From Caballeronia sp. dw_276 (GTDB lineage: Bacteria; Pseudomonadota; Gammaproteobacteria; Burkholderiales; Burkholderiaceae), in assembly GCF_018449635.1 (NCBI RefSeq), contig NZ_JAAVUV010000012.1:124001-188000 (forward strand): a DNA stretch of 64,000 bases. Direction: 5' to 3'. The notes beneath the pieces were generated by a model that was not told the origin of the DNA, made no database searches, and worked only from the letters and a program-made list of their open reading frames with translations. Positions within the stretch are counted from its first letter, which is position 1; every line of letters starts with the position of its first letter. Below are positions 17,693 to 27,300 of this stretch, piece by piece. Made by a program: the position numbers and the translations under genes.

Positions 17693-18281
17693 GTCATTAC
17701 CTTTAATACAGTGAGATCAAAAGGACGCGAAGCCAAGCCATACGTTGAGAGAGATCGTGCTGGCAGCCCCCCGGAATATTGAGACGGTCCGGGGAACAAT
17801 GAGTTACCACGCGTGAGCGCCGATTCTGAACGGCAAGGCGACGCCGTCCTACAGGAAAAGTCCTAAATGCATGGCGCATGAAGTCGAGCAGACAAAAGAA
17901 CAACTTTTTTCAGGCCGAAAAAACTCAACAGGTGATTTAATTGGCAGAACAAAATCTTTAGAGCGATCAAAGTTACATTACGATCCGTTACCGTTCAAGC
18001 GCCATCCTGAAATGACGGATTTCACTGAGACGTGTTTCTTTTGGCGGCATGATTGCGAGATTAGGAATGCTTTGGATAACCAATTTCATGACGTTTCCGT
18101 GCACGACATGAACTCCGCTGTGAACTCGCTTGCGCCTGACAGTCCTGCCCGATGGGAAGCGTTTTTACCAAATTGAAACTATCCATAATCTTGAAAAGAC
18201 CGTCGCGTTGCGCGATCAGCCGGAAACATGGAGAGTAAAAGGAGAGGCTAAGAAAGGACGGTTGAAATTCTTCTGCACAAG
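17693..18281. other. Intergenic region upstream of the 2151-aa adhesin
   Basis: About 590 bases. The first 220 duplicate the leader of the 1520-aa gene. Beyond about 17.9 kb I see nothing recognisable. A 101-codon open frame on the plus strand from 17871 has no homologous look and starts inside the regulatory motif, so I do not call it. Confidence 0.6.
17846..17874 (-). promoter_or_regulatory. Shared regulatory motif before the 2151-aa adhesin
   Basis: Minus strand: ATTTAGGACTTTTCC followed by TGTAGGAC, again two TAGGAC half-sites 14 bases apart. It lies 154-182 bases before the ATG, exactly as in the paralogue, while bases between differ more. Conservation of site and distance after duplication supports function. 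Confidence 0.5.
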
Positions 18282-18315
18282 AAAAAAGCGGGCTCAGCTT
18301 TTCACTGAACCCGCC
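18282..18315 (-). terminator. Terminator after gntK
   Basis: On the minus strand GGCGGGTTCAG pairs with CTGAGCCCGC, followed by TTTTTTC. It ends the edd-eda-gntP-gntK cluster about 40 bases after the gntK stop. Confidence 0.88.
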
Positions 18316-18357
18316 TTGTTCTCCGCGCTCTAGACCATCGCGCGCTTGAGATAAAAC

Positions 18358-18852
18358 TTAACGCTGCTTTATTTCATTTAATACCGTATCGACAATCAAT
18401 TCCGGCGACAACGCAATATCCACTTCGATTGCTTCATCCGCCGTAGGTGGTTCCAGCGTGTCCAGCTGACTTTGCAATAAAGCGGGATCGAAGAAATGGC
18501 CCTTGCGCGTCTTGATCCGCTCTTTCAGCAATTCGGGCGTGCCCTTCAGGTACACGAAAGTCACGTCCTTGTCGCCATCGCGCAGAATATCGCGGTACAC
18601 GCGTTTTAACGCCGAACACGCGTAGACGTGCGTCGTGCCGTCGGCCTTCTTCTCTTCAATCGATGCACGGATTGCTTTCAGCCACGGCCAACGGTCGTCG
18701 TCCGTGAGCGGAATGCCCTTGTGCATCTTGTCCTTGTTCGCCTGGCTGTGAAAACTGTCGGCATCGGCGAAATCGCAGCCTAGCCGCTCTGCCAGCAATT
18801 CGCCGATCGTAGTCTTGCCGCAACCGGATACACCCATCGCTATCAATATCAT
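18358..18852 (-). CDS. gntK: Gluconokinase
   Basis: A 164-aa P-loop kinase that phosphorylates D-gluconate to 6-phosphogluconate with ATP in the cytoplasm. Walker A reads GVSGCGKT (residues 7-14). The substrate region DADSFHSQANKDKMHKGIPL and DDDRWPWL are standard for GntK, and FVYLKG and KGHFFDPALLQSQ follow. Length is normal for the family (about 160-175 aa). It is the last gene of the cluster, 10 bases after gntP, and feeds Edd/Eda. Confidence 0.95.
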   Translation of the reverse strand: MILIAMGVSGCGKTTIGELLAERLGCDFADADSFHSQANKDKMHKGIPLTDDDRWPWLKAIRASIEEKKADGTTHVYACSALKRVYRDILRDGDKDVTFVYLKGTPELLKERIKTRKGHFFDPALLQSQLDTLEPPTADEAIEVDIALSPELIVDTVLNEIKQR

Positions 18853-18862
18853 CAGAATCTCC

Positions 18863-20224
18863 TTACACGACCGACGCGAGCGCGAAGGTCAAGCCTAATC
18901 CCATCACCGAAATAATCGTTTCGCACAACGACCAGGTCTTGAACGTCTGGCCGACCGTCATGCCGAAATACTCCTTGATGAGCCAGAAACCGCCATCGTT
19001 CACATGCGAGAAAATCAACGATCCCGAACCCGTGGCAAGCACGAGCAATTCGGGACTCACGCTTGCCCCCGCAGCCGATGCAATCGGCGCAACAATGCCG
19101 CACGCGGTCGTCATGGCGACGGTCGCGGAACCGGTAGCGAGGCGAATCAGCGCTGCAACGAACCAGCCGAGCAGCAATGGCGACAAATGCGCAGCCGACG
19201 CCGTGGTCACGAGTTGCTGCGAAATGCCGCTCTCGCGCAGCACGTTGCCAAAGCCGCCGCCGGCGCCCACGATCAACGTGATCCCCGCGATAGGCGCGAG
19301 ACACTCGCCGCAAAACTTCTGAATCTGCTCGCGATTGAATCCACGCGATGCACCAAAGCTCCAGAAGCTGAACAACACGGCAATCAGCAATGCGACGTCG
19401 GAGTTGCCAACGAAGTGCAGCAGGTTATTGATGAACGTTTTCGGCGCGGAAAACAGGTCGGCCCAACTCCCGATCAGCATCAGGATCACCGGCAGCAAAA
19501 TGCTGAATAGCGTGATGCCGAAACCTGGCAGTTCGCGCGTCTCGCCTTCCTTGCGTGAATCGACGAATTGCGACGCGAGCGGATTGTTCTCCGGCAACTT
19601 GATGTGCTTGTGAATCAGCAGCGCGAAAAGCGGACCCGCGACAATTGCCGTAGGAATACCGACGATCAAACCGTACATGATCGTGCGGCCAATATCCGCG
19701 TGATACGCCTGCACCGCGAGCAACGCGGCCGGATGCGGCGGAATCAGTCCGTGGACTACGGAGAGTCCGGCGACCATTGGCAAGCCAATCAGCAACAATG
19801 ATTTCTTCGTGCGTTTCGCGACGTTGAATGCAATCGGAATCAGCAGCACGAAACCCACTTCAAAGAACACCGGCAAGCCAACGATGATCGCCACGCACAT
19901 CATGGCCCAGTGAATGTATTTTTCGCCGAACCAGCCAATCAAGGTATTTGCAATGCGTTCGGCGCCGCCTGATTCGGCCATCATCTTGCCGAGCATGGTG
20001 CCGAGACCCACGACTATGGCTATGTGTCCGAGCGTGTTGCCATTGCCGGTTTCGAAAGCCTTCACGATCTTGTCCATCGGCATGCCGACGGCCAGACCCA
20101 GCAACAATGAAACAATGATCAGTACAAGAAACGGGTAAACCTTGTAACGCGTGATGAGCAAGATCAGCAGAGCAATGGCGATAACCGCATACACCAATAG
20201 CATGCTGCCGTGAACGGGCTCCAT
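18863..20224 (-). CDS. GntP-family gluconate:H+ symporter
   Basis: A 453-aa polytopic inner-membrane permease, mostly hydrophobic from residue 8, with about 12-14 membrane segments. Family landmarks include GLGTMLGKMMAESGGAERIANTL near residues 73-93 and the C-terminal GSGSLIFSHVNDGGFWLIKEYFGM. An AGGAGG ribosome-binding site lies just upstream of ATG 20224. The gene could be named gntP, gntT or gntU; these cannot be separated by eye. The position between eda and gntK supports gluconate as substrate. Confidence 0.92.
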   Translation of the reverse strand: MEPVHGSMLLVYAVIAIALLILLITRYKVYPFLVLIIVSLLLGLAVGMPMDKIVKAFETGNGNTLGHIAIVVGLGTMLGKMMAESGGAERIANTLIGWFGEKYIHWAMMCVAIIVGLPVFFEVGFVLLIPIAFNVAKRTKKSLLLIGLPMVAGLSVVHGLIPPHPAALLAVQAYHADIGRTIMYGLIVGIPTAIVAGPLFALLIHKHIKLPENNPLASQFVDSRKEGETRELPGFGITLFSILLPVILMLIGSWADLFSAPKTFINNLLHFVGNSDVALLIAVLFSFWSFGASRGFNREQIQKFCGECLAPIAGITLIVGAGGGFGNVLRESGISQQLVTTASAAHLSPLLLGWFVAALIRLATGSATVAMTTACGIVAPIASAAGASVSPELLVLATGSGSLIFSHVNDGGFWLIKEYFGMTVGQTFKTWSLCETIISVMGLGLTFALASVV

Positions 20225-20384
20225 AAGCGCCTCCTTCTGTTTTAGCGTTCTTTTGGGCTGCGTGTGCGTCTGGCTTTACCGGATGATTCAGGCTGGAAGG
20301 CCAGGCGTACAGGCAGTCGGCGAGTGAATGACACCGGATTTTACTTGCAGCGCCCGAAACCTGCGCAGTAAGCGTTCCCGAATG

Positions 20385-20433
20385 CAAAAAGCCTTTGCGG
20401 CACGTTTGACACGTGCACGGCAAAGGCTTTTGC
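20385..20433 (-). terminator. Hairpin between eda and gntP
   Basis: AGCAAAAGCCTTTGC and GCAAAGGCTTTTTGC form a long stem in the gap after the eda stop. With T-rich arms on both sides it could terminate or attenuate transcription between edd-eda and gntP-gntK, giving lower expression of the transport half. Confidence 0.7.
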
Positions 20434-20463
20434 TGGTCTTCTTACTTCAGATGATGCGCAAAC

Positions 20464-21099
20464 TTATGCCTTGACGGGCGCGAGAAGGCTGGCGGCGCGA
20501 GCAAGGCGCGTCACTTCTTCCCAGTTTTGCGCGGCCAGTGCCGCTTTCGGTGTGAGCCACGATCCACCCACGCAGACCACATTGGGCAGCGTCAGGAAGT
20601 TCGGCGCGGTTTCAGCGGTGATGCCGCCGGTCGGGCAAAACTTCAGGCTTGGGAAAGGACCGTTGAGCGCCTGCAACATCTGCACACCGCCCGCCTGCTG
20701 CGCAGGAAACAGCTTGACGATTTCATAGCCGAGTTCCATCGCCTGGATGATGTCGGTCGGCGTCATCACACCGGGCAGCAAGGGAAGGCCGGCATCGAGC
20801 GATGCCTGGTGAATCTCCTTCGTCAATCCCGGCGATACGCCGAATTGCGCGCCCGCTTTCTTCGCCTGCGCGCAATGCTCGGGTTTGGTGATCGTGCCTA
20901 CGCCCACAACAATATCGTCAGCCAAATGGCTCGCCCGTTCGATAGCCGCCAACCCCGCCGCCGTGCGCAGCGTGATCTCGAGCACCTTGACGCCGCCCGC
21001 GTGCAGCGCGCGCGACACGTTTTCACCCTGCTCGACCGAGTCGAATGCGAGGACCGGAATCACCGGGCCCAAACGCACGATTTCGCTTACTGTTTTCAT
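20464..21099 (-). CDS. eda: KHG/KDPG aldolase (2-dehydro-3-deoxy-phosphogluconate aldolase)
   Basis: A 211-aa class I aldolase that cleaves KDPG to pyruvate and glyceraldehyde-3-phosphate, the second Entner-Doudoroff step. Typical motifs: [22 protein letters not shown] (catalytic Glu region), VGVGTI, the Schiff-base Lys in EIVKLFPA, and FCPTGGI. ATG 21099 overlaps the edd stop as ATGA and has AGGAG upstream inside edd. The in-frame start at 21147 would extend into edd with non-conserved residues. Confidence 0.95.
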   Translation of the reverse strand: MKTVSEIVRLGPVIPVLAFDSVEQGENVSRALHAGGVKVLEITLRTAAGLAAIERASHLADDIVVGVGTITKPEHCAQAKKAGAQFGVSPGLTKEIHQASLDAGLPLLPGVMTPTDIIQAMELGYEIVKLFPAQQAGGVQMLQALNGPFPSLKFCPTGGITAETAPNFLTLPNVVCVGGSWLTPKAALAAQNWEEVTRLARAASLLAPVKA

Positions 21100-22988
21100 T
21101 TGACTGCAGCTCCTGTTGTTTGCGATGCGTGCTCGACGGTGTCGCACAATGCGTTTTCACCCACCATGGGACCGAATACCGATGCGCCCAGTTCCGCCGG
21201 CATGGCCGCCGCACGGAAAACGCCGAAGAGTTCGCGCCCGAAGCCGACCTCGTTCGCCGCCTGATGCTTCGGTTGCTCGACTTCTCGCGCAGCCCAAGTA
21301 CTTTCGTCGATTTCGACGTCGAGCACGCCCTTGTTTGCATCGATGACAATCATGTCGCCCGTGCGCACCTTGCCTATTGGACCATGCAACAGCGCTTCCG
21401 GCGAAATGTGGATCACGGCAGGTACCTTGCCCGACGCGCCCGACATGCGCCCGTCCGTCACCAGCGCCACATGGAAGCCCTGATCCTGCAACACGCCCAG
21501 AAGCGGCGTCAGCCTGTGCAACTCCGGCATGCCGTTCGCCCGCGCGCCCTGGAAGCGCACGATCGCGACGAAATCACGTTTCAGCTCGCCGTTGTCGAAC
21601 GCCGCCTGCACTTCCTCTTGAGACTCGAACACGATCGCCGGCGCCTTCACAAGCCTGTGCGCTTCGGCCACCGCCGAGATCTTGATCACGCCGCGGCCAA
21701 TCTTGCCGTGCATCAAGCGCAGACCGCCGTCAGGTGCGAACGGTTCCTTGTGGCTGCGCAGGACTTTGGTGTCATGGCTGGTTTCGGTGCCATCGACCCA
21801 TTGCAGTTTTCCATCGATAAGCTTCGGTTCGCGCGTGTAATGCGCGAGGCCGCGGCCCGCGACCGTTTGCACGTCTTCGTGCAGCAAACCGGCTTCCAGC
21901 AGATCGCGCACCAGATACGCAATGCCGCCCGCCGCGTGGAAATGGTTCACGTCGGCCTTGCCGTTCGGATAGATCCGCGCGACGAGCGGCACGGCTTGCG
22001 AGAGTTCATCGAAGTCGTTCCAGTCGATCACGATGCCCGCCGCACGCGCGATCGCCACCAGGTGGAGCGTGTGATTGGTCGAACCGCCCGTTGCCAGCAA
22101 CGCAACGATGCCGTTGACGATCGATTTTTCATCGACGACATGGCCCACCGGCGTGTAATGTCCACGATCCACCGTGAGTTCCAGCACGCGCTTTGCGGCT
22201 TCAGCCGTGAGCGCGTCACGTAACGGCGTGTGCGGATGAATGAACGCCGAGCCTGGAAGATGCAGGCCCATCACTTCCATCAGCATCTGGTTACTGTTGG
22301 CCGTGCCGTAGAACGTGCACGTGCCGTGGCCGTGATACGCGGCCGCTTCCGCTTCGAGCAGCGCGTCGCGATCGCACGCGCCGGTCGCGAATTGCTGACG
22401 GACCTTGGCTTTCTCGTCGTTGGTGAGGCCGCTCGTCATGGGACCGGCCGGCACGAAAATGGTCGGCAGATGCCCGAATTGCAGTGCGCCGATCAACAAG
22501 CCCGGCACGATCTTGTCGCAGATGCCGAGGCACAACGCGGCATCGAACATGTTGTGCGTGAGCGCGACCGCCGTGCTCATGGCAATGACTTCGCGCGAAA
22601 ACAGCGACAGTTCCATGCCCGCATTGCCTTGCGTGACGCCGTCGCACATGGCCGGCACGCCGCCCGCGAATTGCGCAACGCCGCCGGCTTCGCGCGCGGC
22701 GTGCTTGATGATGTCAGGGTAATTCTTGAACGGCGCATGGGCCGACAGCATCTCGTTATAAGACGAAACAATGCCGATGTTCGGCTCGCGAATCGCCTTG
22801 ATGGAGATTTTCTCCTGGCCTTCGAGGCCGGCAAAACCATGCGCCAGATTCGCGCACGACAACGCGCCGCGTGCCGGGAAATGACCCTGGGCGGCATCGA
22901 TACGCGCCAGGTATGCCGCGCGTGTCGGCTTGCTGCGCTCGATCACGCGCTGGGTGACTTTGTTCAGATGCGAATGCGGGGACACCAT
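21096..22988 (-). CDS. edd: Phosphogluconate dehydratase
   Basis: A 630-aa member of the IlvD/Edd iron-sulfur dehydratases that converts 6-phosphogluconate to KDPG. Landmarks: [41 protein letters not shown] with the cluster Cys, [28 protein letters not shown], and the C-terminal [22 protein letters not shown]. Length is normal (E. coli 603 aa). AAGGAG precedes ATG 22988. It heads the cluster, with a HexR-like operator about 100 bases upstream. Confidence 0.96.
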   Translation of the reverse strand: MVSPHSHLNKVTQRVIERSKPTRAAYLARIDAAQGHFPARGALSCANLAHGFAGLEGQEKISIKAIREPNIGIVSSYNEMLSAHAPFKNYPDIIKHAAREAGGVAQFAGGVPAMCDGVTQGNAGMELSLFSREVIAMSTAVALTHNMFDAALCLGICDKIVPGLLIGALQFGHLPTIFVPAGPMTSGLTNDEKAKVRQQFATGACDRDALLEAEAAAYHGHGTCTFYGTANSNQMLMEVMGLHLPGSAFIHPHTPLRDALTAEAAKRVLELTVDRGHYTPVGHVVDEKSIVNGIVALLATGGSTNHTLHLVAIARAAGIVIDWNDFDELSQAVPLVARIYPNGKADVNHFHAAGGIAYLVRDLLEAGLLHEDVQTVAGRGLAHYTREPKLIDGKLQWVDGTETSHDTKVLRSHKEPFAPDGGLRLMHGKIGRGVIKISAVAEAHRLVKAPAIVFESQEEVQAAFDNGELKRDFVAIVRFQGARANGMPELHRLTPLLGVLQDQGFHVALVTDGRMSGASGKVPAVIHISPEALLHGPIGKVRTGDMIVIDANKGVLDVEIDESTWAAREVEQPKHQAANEVGFGRELFGVFRAAAMPAELGASVFGPMVGENALCDTVEHASQTTGAAVK

Positions 22989-23088
22989 CGAAACTCCTTC
23001 GCCTGGGGCGGCGAGCGGGCGCCAAGCGCCAGGTTGATTGGCCGTGGGGTCTTGTTTTTGAGATGATCCACGCCATGACCATGAATTT

Positions 23089-23105
23089 TAGTAGAAAAAC
23101 TACAT
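23089..23105. promoter_or_regulatory. HexR-like operator, edd side
   Basis: AGTAGAAAAACTACA is a near-perfect inverted repeat (GTAG-5 bases-CTAC) matching the published HexR-type pattern TGTARTWWWAYTACA. It lies about 100 bases upstream of edd in the divergent edd/hexR gap. The expected mode is repression relieved by KDPG, known for HexR in Pseudomonas and other proteobacteria. Confidence 0.65.
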
Positions 23106-23209
23106 TTGTTCCATCTGGAAAACCCTTATTTTGGGCCGTCGCTTTCTGTGATGCCTTTCTTTGGATACCTATTACGCTTAATGAATAGGAGCGGAACACG
23201 CCTTGAGCT

Positions 23210-23224
23210 TGTAGTTTTTGTACA
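23210..23224. promoter_or_regulatory. HexR-like operator, hexR side
   Basis: TGTAGTTTTTGTACA has TGTA/TACA ends like the HexR consensus, with an imperfect right half. It lies 53 bases before the regulator's ATG and would allow autoregulation. Confidence 0.55.
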
Positions 23225-23276
23225 TTTTCGCCAATCGGCTATAGTCCACGCATTTCCAGCATAGGCGAGATTCCCG

Positions 23277-24122
23277 ATGTTGCTGTCTCAGGTTAAGGCA
23301 ATGCGCGAGCAGTTGCGACCCTCCGAGCGCAAGCTCGCCGATTACGTCATGGAAGCGCCCCGCGAAGTCCTCGATCTCGCGATGACCGACTTCGCCGTCC
23401 GCGCGGGCGTCAGCCAGCCGACCATCGCCCGCTTCTGCCGGGCGCTCGGATTTTCCGGCTTTCGCGAATTCAAGATCCGGCTCGCGCAAAGCATTGCGTC
23501 TGATGTGCCGGCCGCGGCTGTGTATCGCGATGTCCGCGCCGATGAACCCGCTGCCGGCGTCGCGGCGAAGGTGCTGGATAGGACTATCGGCGCGTTGCTG
23601 CAGGTGCGCAATAGTTTGTCGTCGGACAGCGTGGCGGCGGCGATTGCTCTACTCGCCGACGCACGGCGTATCGAGTTTTACGGTGCCGGCGGTTCGGGCA
23701 TCGCCGCGCTCGATGTGCAGCACAAGTTCTTCCGGCTGGGCGTGCCGAGCGTTGCGTATTCGGACCCGCATACGTACACCACGTCTGCTGCGTTGCTCGG
23801 TGCAGGCGACGTGGTCGTGGTCATTTCAAATACGGGTCGCACGCGCGACATTCTCGACGCGGTGAAATCCGCGCTCGATGGCGGTGCGAAGGTGATTGCG
23901 ATCACGCACGGCAACTCGCCGCTGGCGCGCATGGCAAGCGTGGGATTGTTCGCAAACGTGGATGAAGACACGGACATCTTTTCACCGATGACATCGCGTG
24001 TATCGCACCTGGCTATCGGCGATATTTTGGCTGTGGGCGTGGCGCTGGCGCGCGGGCCGGAATTTGCGGAAAGGCTGGCCGAGGCGAAAGGCGTGCTGGA
24101 TCGACGGCGCGTGGGGAATTAA
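23277..24122 (+). CDS. hexR: RpiR-family transcriptional regulator, probable HexR
   Basis: A 281-aa regulator. The N-terminal RpiR helix-turn-helix domain (about 1-75) includes LRPSERKLADYVMEAP, GVSQPTIARFCRALGFSGFREFK. A C-terminal SIS sugar-phosphate domain (about 125-255) includes RIEFYGAGGSGIAALD, VVVISNTGRTRDI and VIAITHGNSPLA. HexR senses KDPG and represses Entner-Doudoroff genes in known cases. Divergent position from edd with two HexR-like palindromes between supports the name. It is followed closely by the converging autotransporter terminator. Confidence 0.88.
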   Translation: MLLSQVKAMREQLRPSERKLADYVMEAPREVLDLAMTDFAVRAGVSQPTIARFCRALGFSGFREFKIRLAQSIASDVPAAAVYRDVRADEPAAGVAAKVLDRTIGALLQVRNSLSSDSVAAAIALLADARRIEFYGAGGSGIAALDVQHKFFRLGVPSVAYSDPHTYTTSAALLGAGDVVVVISNTGRTRDILDAVKSALDGGAKVIAITHGNSPLARMASVGLFANVDEDTDIFSPMTSRVSHLAIGDILAVGVALARGPEFAERLAEAKGVLDRRRVGN

Positions 24123-24140
24123 AAGCCTGCCTGCATAAAA

Positions 24141-24172
24141 AAAGCGGGCGCTTCCGGAGAAGAGCCCGCTTC
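24141..24172 (-). terminator. Terminator of the trimeric autotransporter gene
   Basis: On the minus strand AAGCGGGC...GCCCGCTT pairs and is followed by TTTTTTATG. It lies about 130 bases after the autotransporter stop and just after the hexR stop. On the plus strand there is no T run, so it mainly serves the minus strand. Confidence 0.75.
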
Positions 24173-24175
24173 AGG

Positions 24176-24245
24176 TACAGCTAAGGTACTACAAGGTACA
24201 TCTACAGCTACAACAAGTTCATCTACTACAAAGAAGTTACAGAAC
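24176..24245. repeat. Short CTACA/GGTAC-rich tract
   Basis: Within about 70 bases, CTACA or CTACT occurs several times and GGTAC three times, an imperfect short-period repeat between hexR and the autotransporter. It would lie in the 3' untranslated region of the autotransporter transcript. No function is recognised. Confidence 0.4.
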
Positions 24246-24261
24246 CAATCCTTCGAGAAAC

Positions 24262-24279
24262 CCGGCTCTTTCGAGCCGG
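24262..24279. other. Small hairpin after the autotransporter stop
   Basis: CCGGCT-CTTTCG-AGCCGG is a perfect 6-bp stem 24 bases after the stop codon on the minus strand. It has no T run and may protect the messenger end. Confidence 0.4.
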
Positions 24280-24302
24280 ACTTCTCTCAGATCAGATCCC
24301 GA

Positions 24303-27300
24303 TTACCACTGGTACGAAGCACCAGCACCAACCGTCGTACCAGCTGCCGACCAACCCGCGCCCACGCGCACCTTGATGTTCTGCGTGATACGAGCCGTAC
24401 CGCCAATGGCCGTTGCTGCGTAGCCCTGGAACGTACCGCCACCAATACCGATCGACAGCGTCTTGTTCGCATCGACGTCCGGGATCATCGTCAGCGCAGT
24501 GGCTGCCGCAATACCGCTGTACGCCTTACGAGCAACACCGCCCACGGCCTGGTTCATCTGGTTCAGGTTGACCGCATCCGTGCCGGCCGTACCTGCTGCA
24601 ACGTTCGTCAGTTGACGTTCCTTGCCTTCCGAACCGATCGAGACGCTGTTGTCGCGATCCGTCGTGGAACCCGCACCCAACGCTACCGAATTGTTATCCG
24701 GAGCCGTAGCACCGTTACCAATAGCGATCGAGTCCTTGCCAGACGCATTGGAGTTGCCGCCAATTGCGATCACGCCGTCAGCCGTACCGCTCGCGCCGCC
24801 ACCAATCACAACTGCGTGATCGCCGGAAGCAGAAGCGTTGTCACCCATGGCGATTGCGTCAGCACCATTGGCCGAAGCTGCGGTGCCGTTGCTGCCGGCA
24901 ACGCCGTTAGCACCATTGATGCCGTTCGTACCATCCGCACCCTTGACACCGATGACCGTGGTGCCCGTTTCCGCGATGTTATTCACGGTCGTTTGCAGCG
25001 TCGTTACCGAGTCCTTGACTTCGCTCAACTGGTTGCCCGTTACAGCGTCCGTGCTACCTGCTGCCACGTTGCCGTCCGTCAAACCGCTGAGCTTCGTGGT
25101 GCCACCGCTCGTTGATGCAAGCGTCAACGTGTCGTGTGCATCCGTGTCGTACGCCACTGCGTTCGGCGTTGCAGTACCGCTGCCGCCCGTAGAGATGTTC
25201 GACACCTTCGTCGTCAACTCCGTCAAGCTGTTGTTGGTGCTGTCGATTCGACCGTCGAGGCCAAGGATTGCATCACCGACGTTGTACATGGTCTGACCGC
25301 CAACACTGAACGAAGGCATCGTGATTGCACCGGTCTTGCTGTCGACGTTCATGCCGCCGCCAATTGCCGTAGCAATGTTCGACGTCGTTGCGTTCAACTG
25401 CGAACCGTTGATTGCATCAAAGCTCGAGGCACCCAGGCTACCGGCAGCTACACCGGTGATCGTGCGAGCACCTGCCGTACCGGTCATATCGACCACCGTG
25501 CCGCCGTTCACCGAACCAACCTTGATGTCGCCCGAGGTCGGGTCCTGAATAACCAGGCCATCACCGCCAGCCGTGATCGCGCTGACCGTGGTCTTCAGGT
25601 CCGTCAGGTTGCCGTCAATCTTCGTGAACGCGTCGCCAGCGTTGTTCACCGTCGAGCCCTGGATTGTGTACGACGGGCCAGTTACGTTACCCGCTGCATC
25701 GACCCCAGCACCGCCGCCCAAACCTGCGACGACTGGCTTCAACTGGCTCAAGTTCACTGCAGACGTGTCCTTCGTGCCTGCTGCTACGTTGATCAGTTCA
25801 CGATTACCGGCCGTGCCCGCAAAGTTCACGTGCGTACCGTCGGTCTTCGAGCCAACCAGAAGGTCAGAGCCAGCCGAAGCTTGCGTAACCAGCGGATTGC
25901 CCAGTGCGTCGATCTTGGTGTTGACCGTGGTCAAGCCGCCATCGAGTGCCGTCAAGGCATCGCCGACTGTCGACTTGTTCGCGCCCTGGATCGAGTACGT
26001 CGGGCCAGTCACGGCACCCGTCGTGGCATCGACCTTCGCGCCGCCACCCAACGCAGTTACAACCGGCTGCAACTGGCTCAGATTCACAGCCGAAGTAGCC
26101 TTCGTGCCTGCTGCCACACCCGTCAACTCACGAGCAACACCCGCGCTGTTCGTGAAGTTCACGTGTGTTCCAGCGACTGCTGCACCAACCAGCAGATCAC
26201 CCGTGCCAGCGGTAGGTTGTGTGATCAGGGTCGAGCCGCCGCCACCGCTTACCGTTGCGATTGCTGCATTCATCTGACCCAGGTTGACCGCGTCCGTGGT
26301 CGTGGTACCAGCAGCCACGTTCACGATCTTGCGTTCGGTACCCTTGGCGCCAACCGAAACCACGTTGCTTTGCGAACCATCGCTGGAGTTACCCAATACC
26401 ACCGAGTTGGTGCCCGTTCCGACGACCTGGTTACCCAGGACGATCGAGTTTGCGCCCGACACCGAGTTCTTGTAGCCGATTGCAATCGAATTCGAACCGG
26501 TCGCCAATACGTTGGTGCCGTTACCGAGAGCAATACTGTTGGCGCCTTGCGACTTCACGCCAGTACCCATAGCCAACGAGTTGTCACCCATCGATTGGGC
26601 GTTGACACCGACTGCGGTGGCGCTCGCACCACCCGACGTGGCCAGGTTACCGATTGCAACACCACCAACGCCGCCTGCGGCAACGTTCGTGCCGATAGCA
26701 ACTGTGTTGTCGTTGGTCGCATGGGCGCCCAGACCAACTGCTACTGCATCCGTACCGATTGCTTCAGCTTGGCCGAGTTTGTCCGTGGTTCCAACTGCGA
26801 CCACATCCGACAATACCGGCGCGGCTTGTGCGGTCAGCACCGATGCGCCCAACAGCGTACGGGTGTTCTTGACAACCTGCTGCGACGACGAGTTAGCCGC
26901 GCTGATCAAGCTTTCAACCTGACCCAGATTGACGGCGTCCGTTGTCGTCGTACCTGCGGCTACGTTGGTAATACGACGTTGCACCGACATATTGCCCACG
27001 GAAACCGTGTTGTCGCCGTCTGCCGAGGAGTCGGATCCAATAGCGACCGAGTTTTGGCCGTCTGCGGTCGCTCTCGCGCCGATTGCGACTGAATTGAGGC
27101 CCGACGAATTGGAGAAGAGGCCAATTGCCACAGAACCGGTCTGCGAAGCAAACGCGTTACCGCCAAGCGCCAGGGAGTCGGTACCCATTGCGTTCGCCGT
27201 CTGAGCAGTGCTCGAGCCGAAACGCAGGTACTTCAAAGCCGGCGAGAGGTTGCCAATCGAGTTACTGATCGCAGACGTCGCGCTGTCAAGCTGTGCCTTG

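Noticed and set aside
17871-18176. 101-codon open frame upstream of the 2151-aa adhesin
   Set aside because: Starts in the duplicated leader next to the regulatory motif, lacks a ribosome site and has no family look. The equivalent frame is not maintained in the paralogous leader.
20464-20740. Mobile-element origin for the gluconate cluster
   Set aside because: No transposase, inverted terminal repeat or target duplication was seen at its edges, and composition matches the housekeeping genes.
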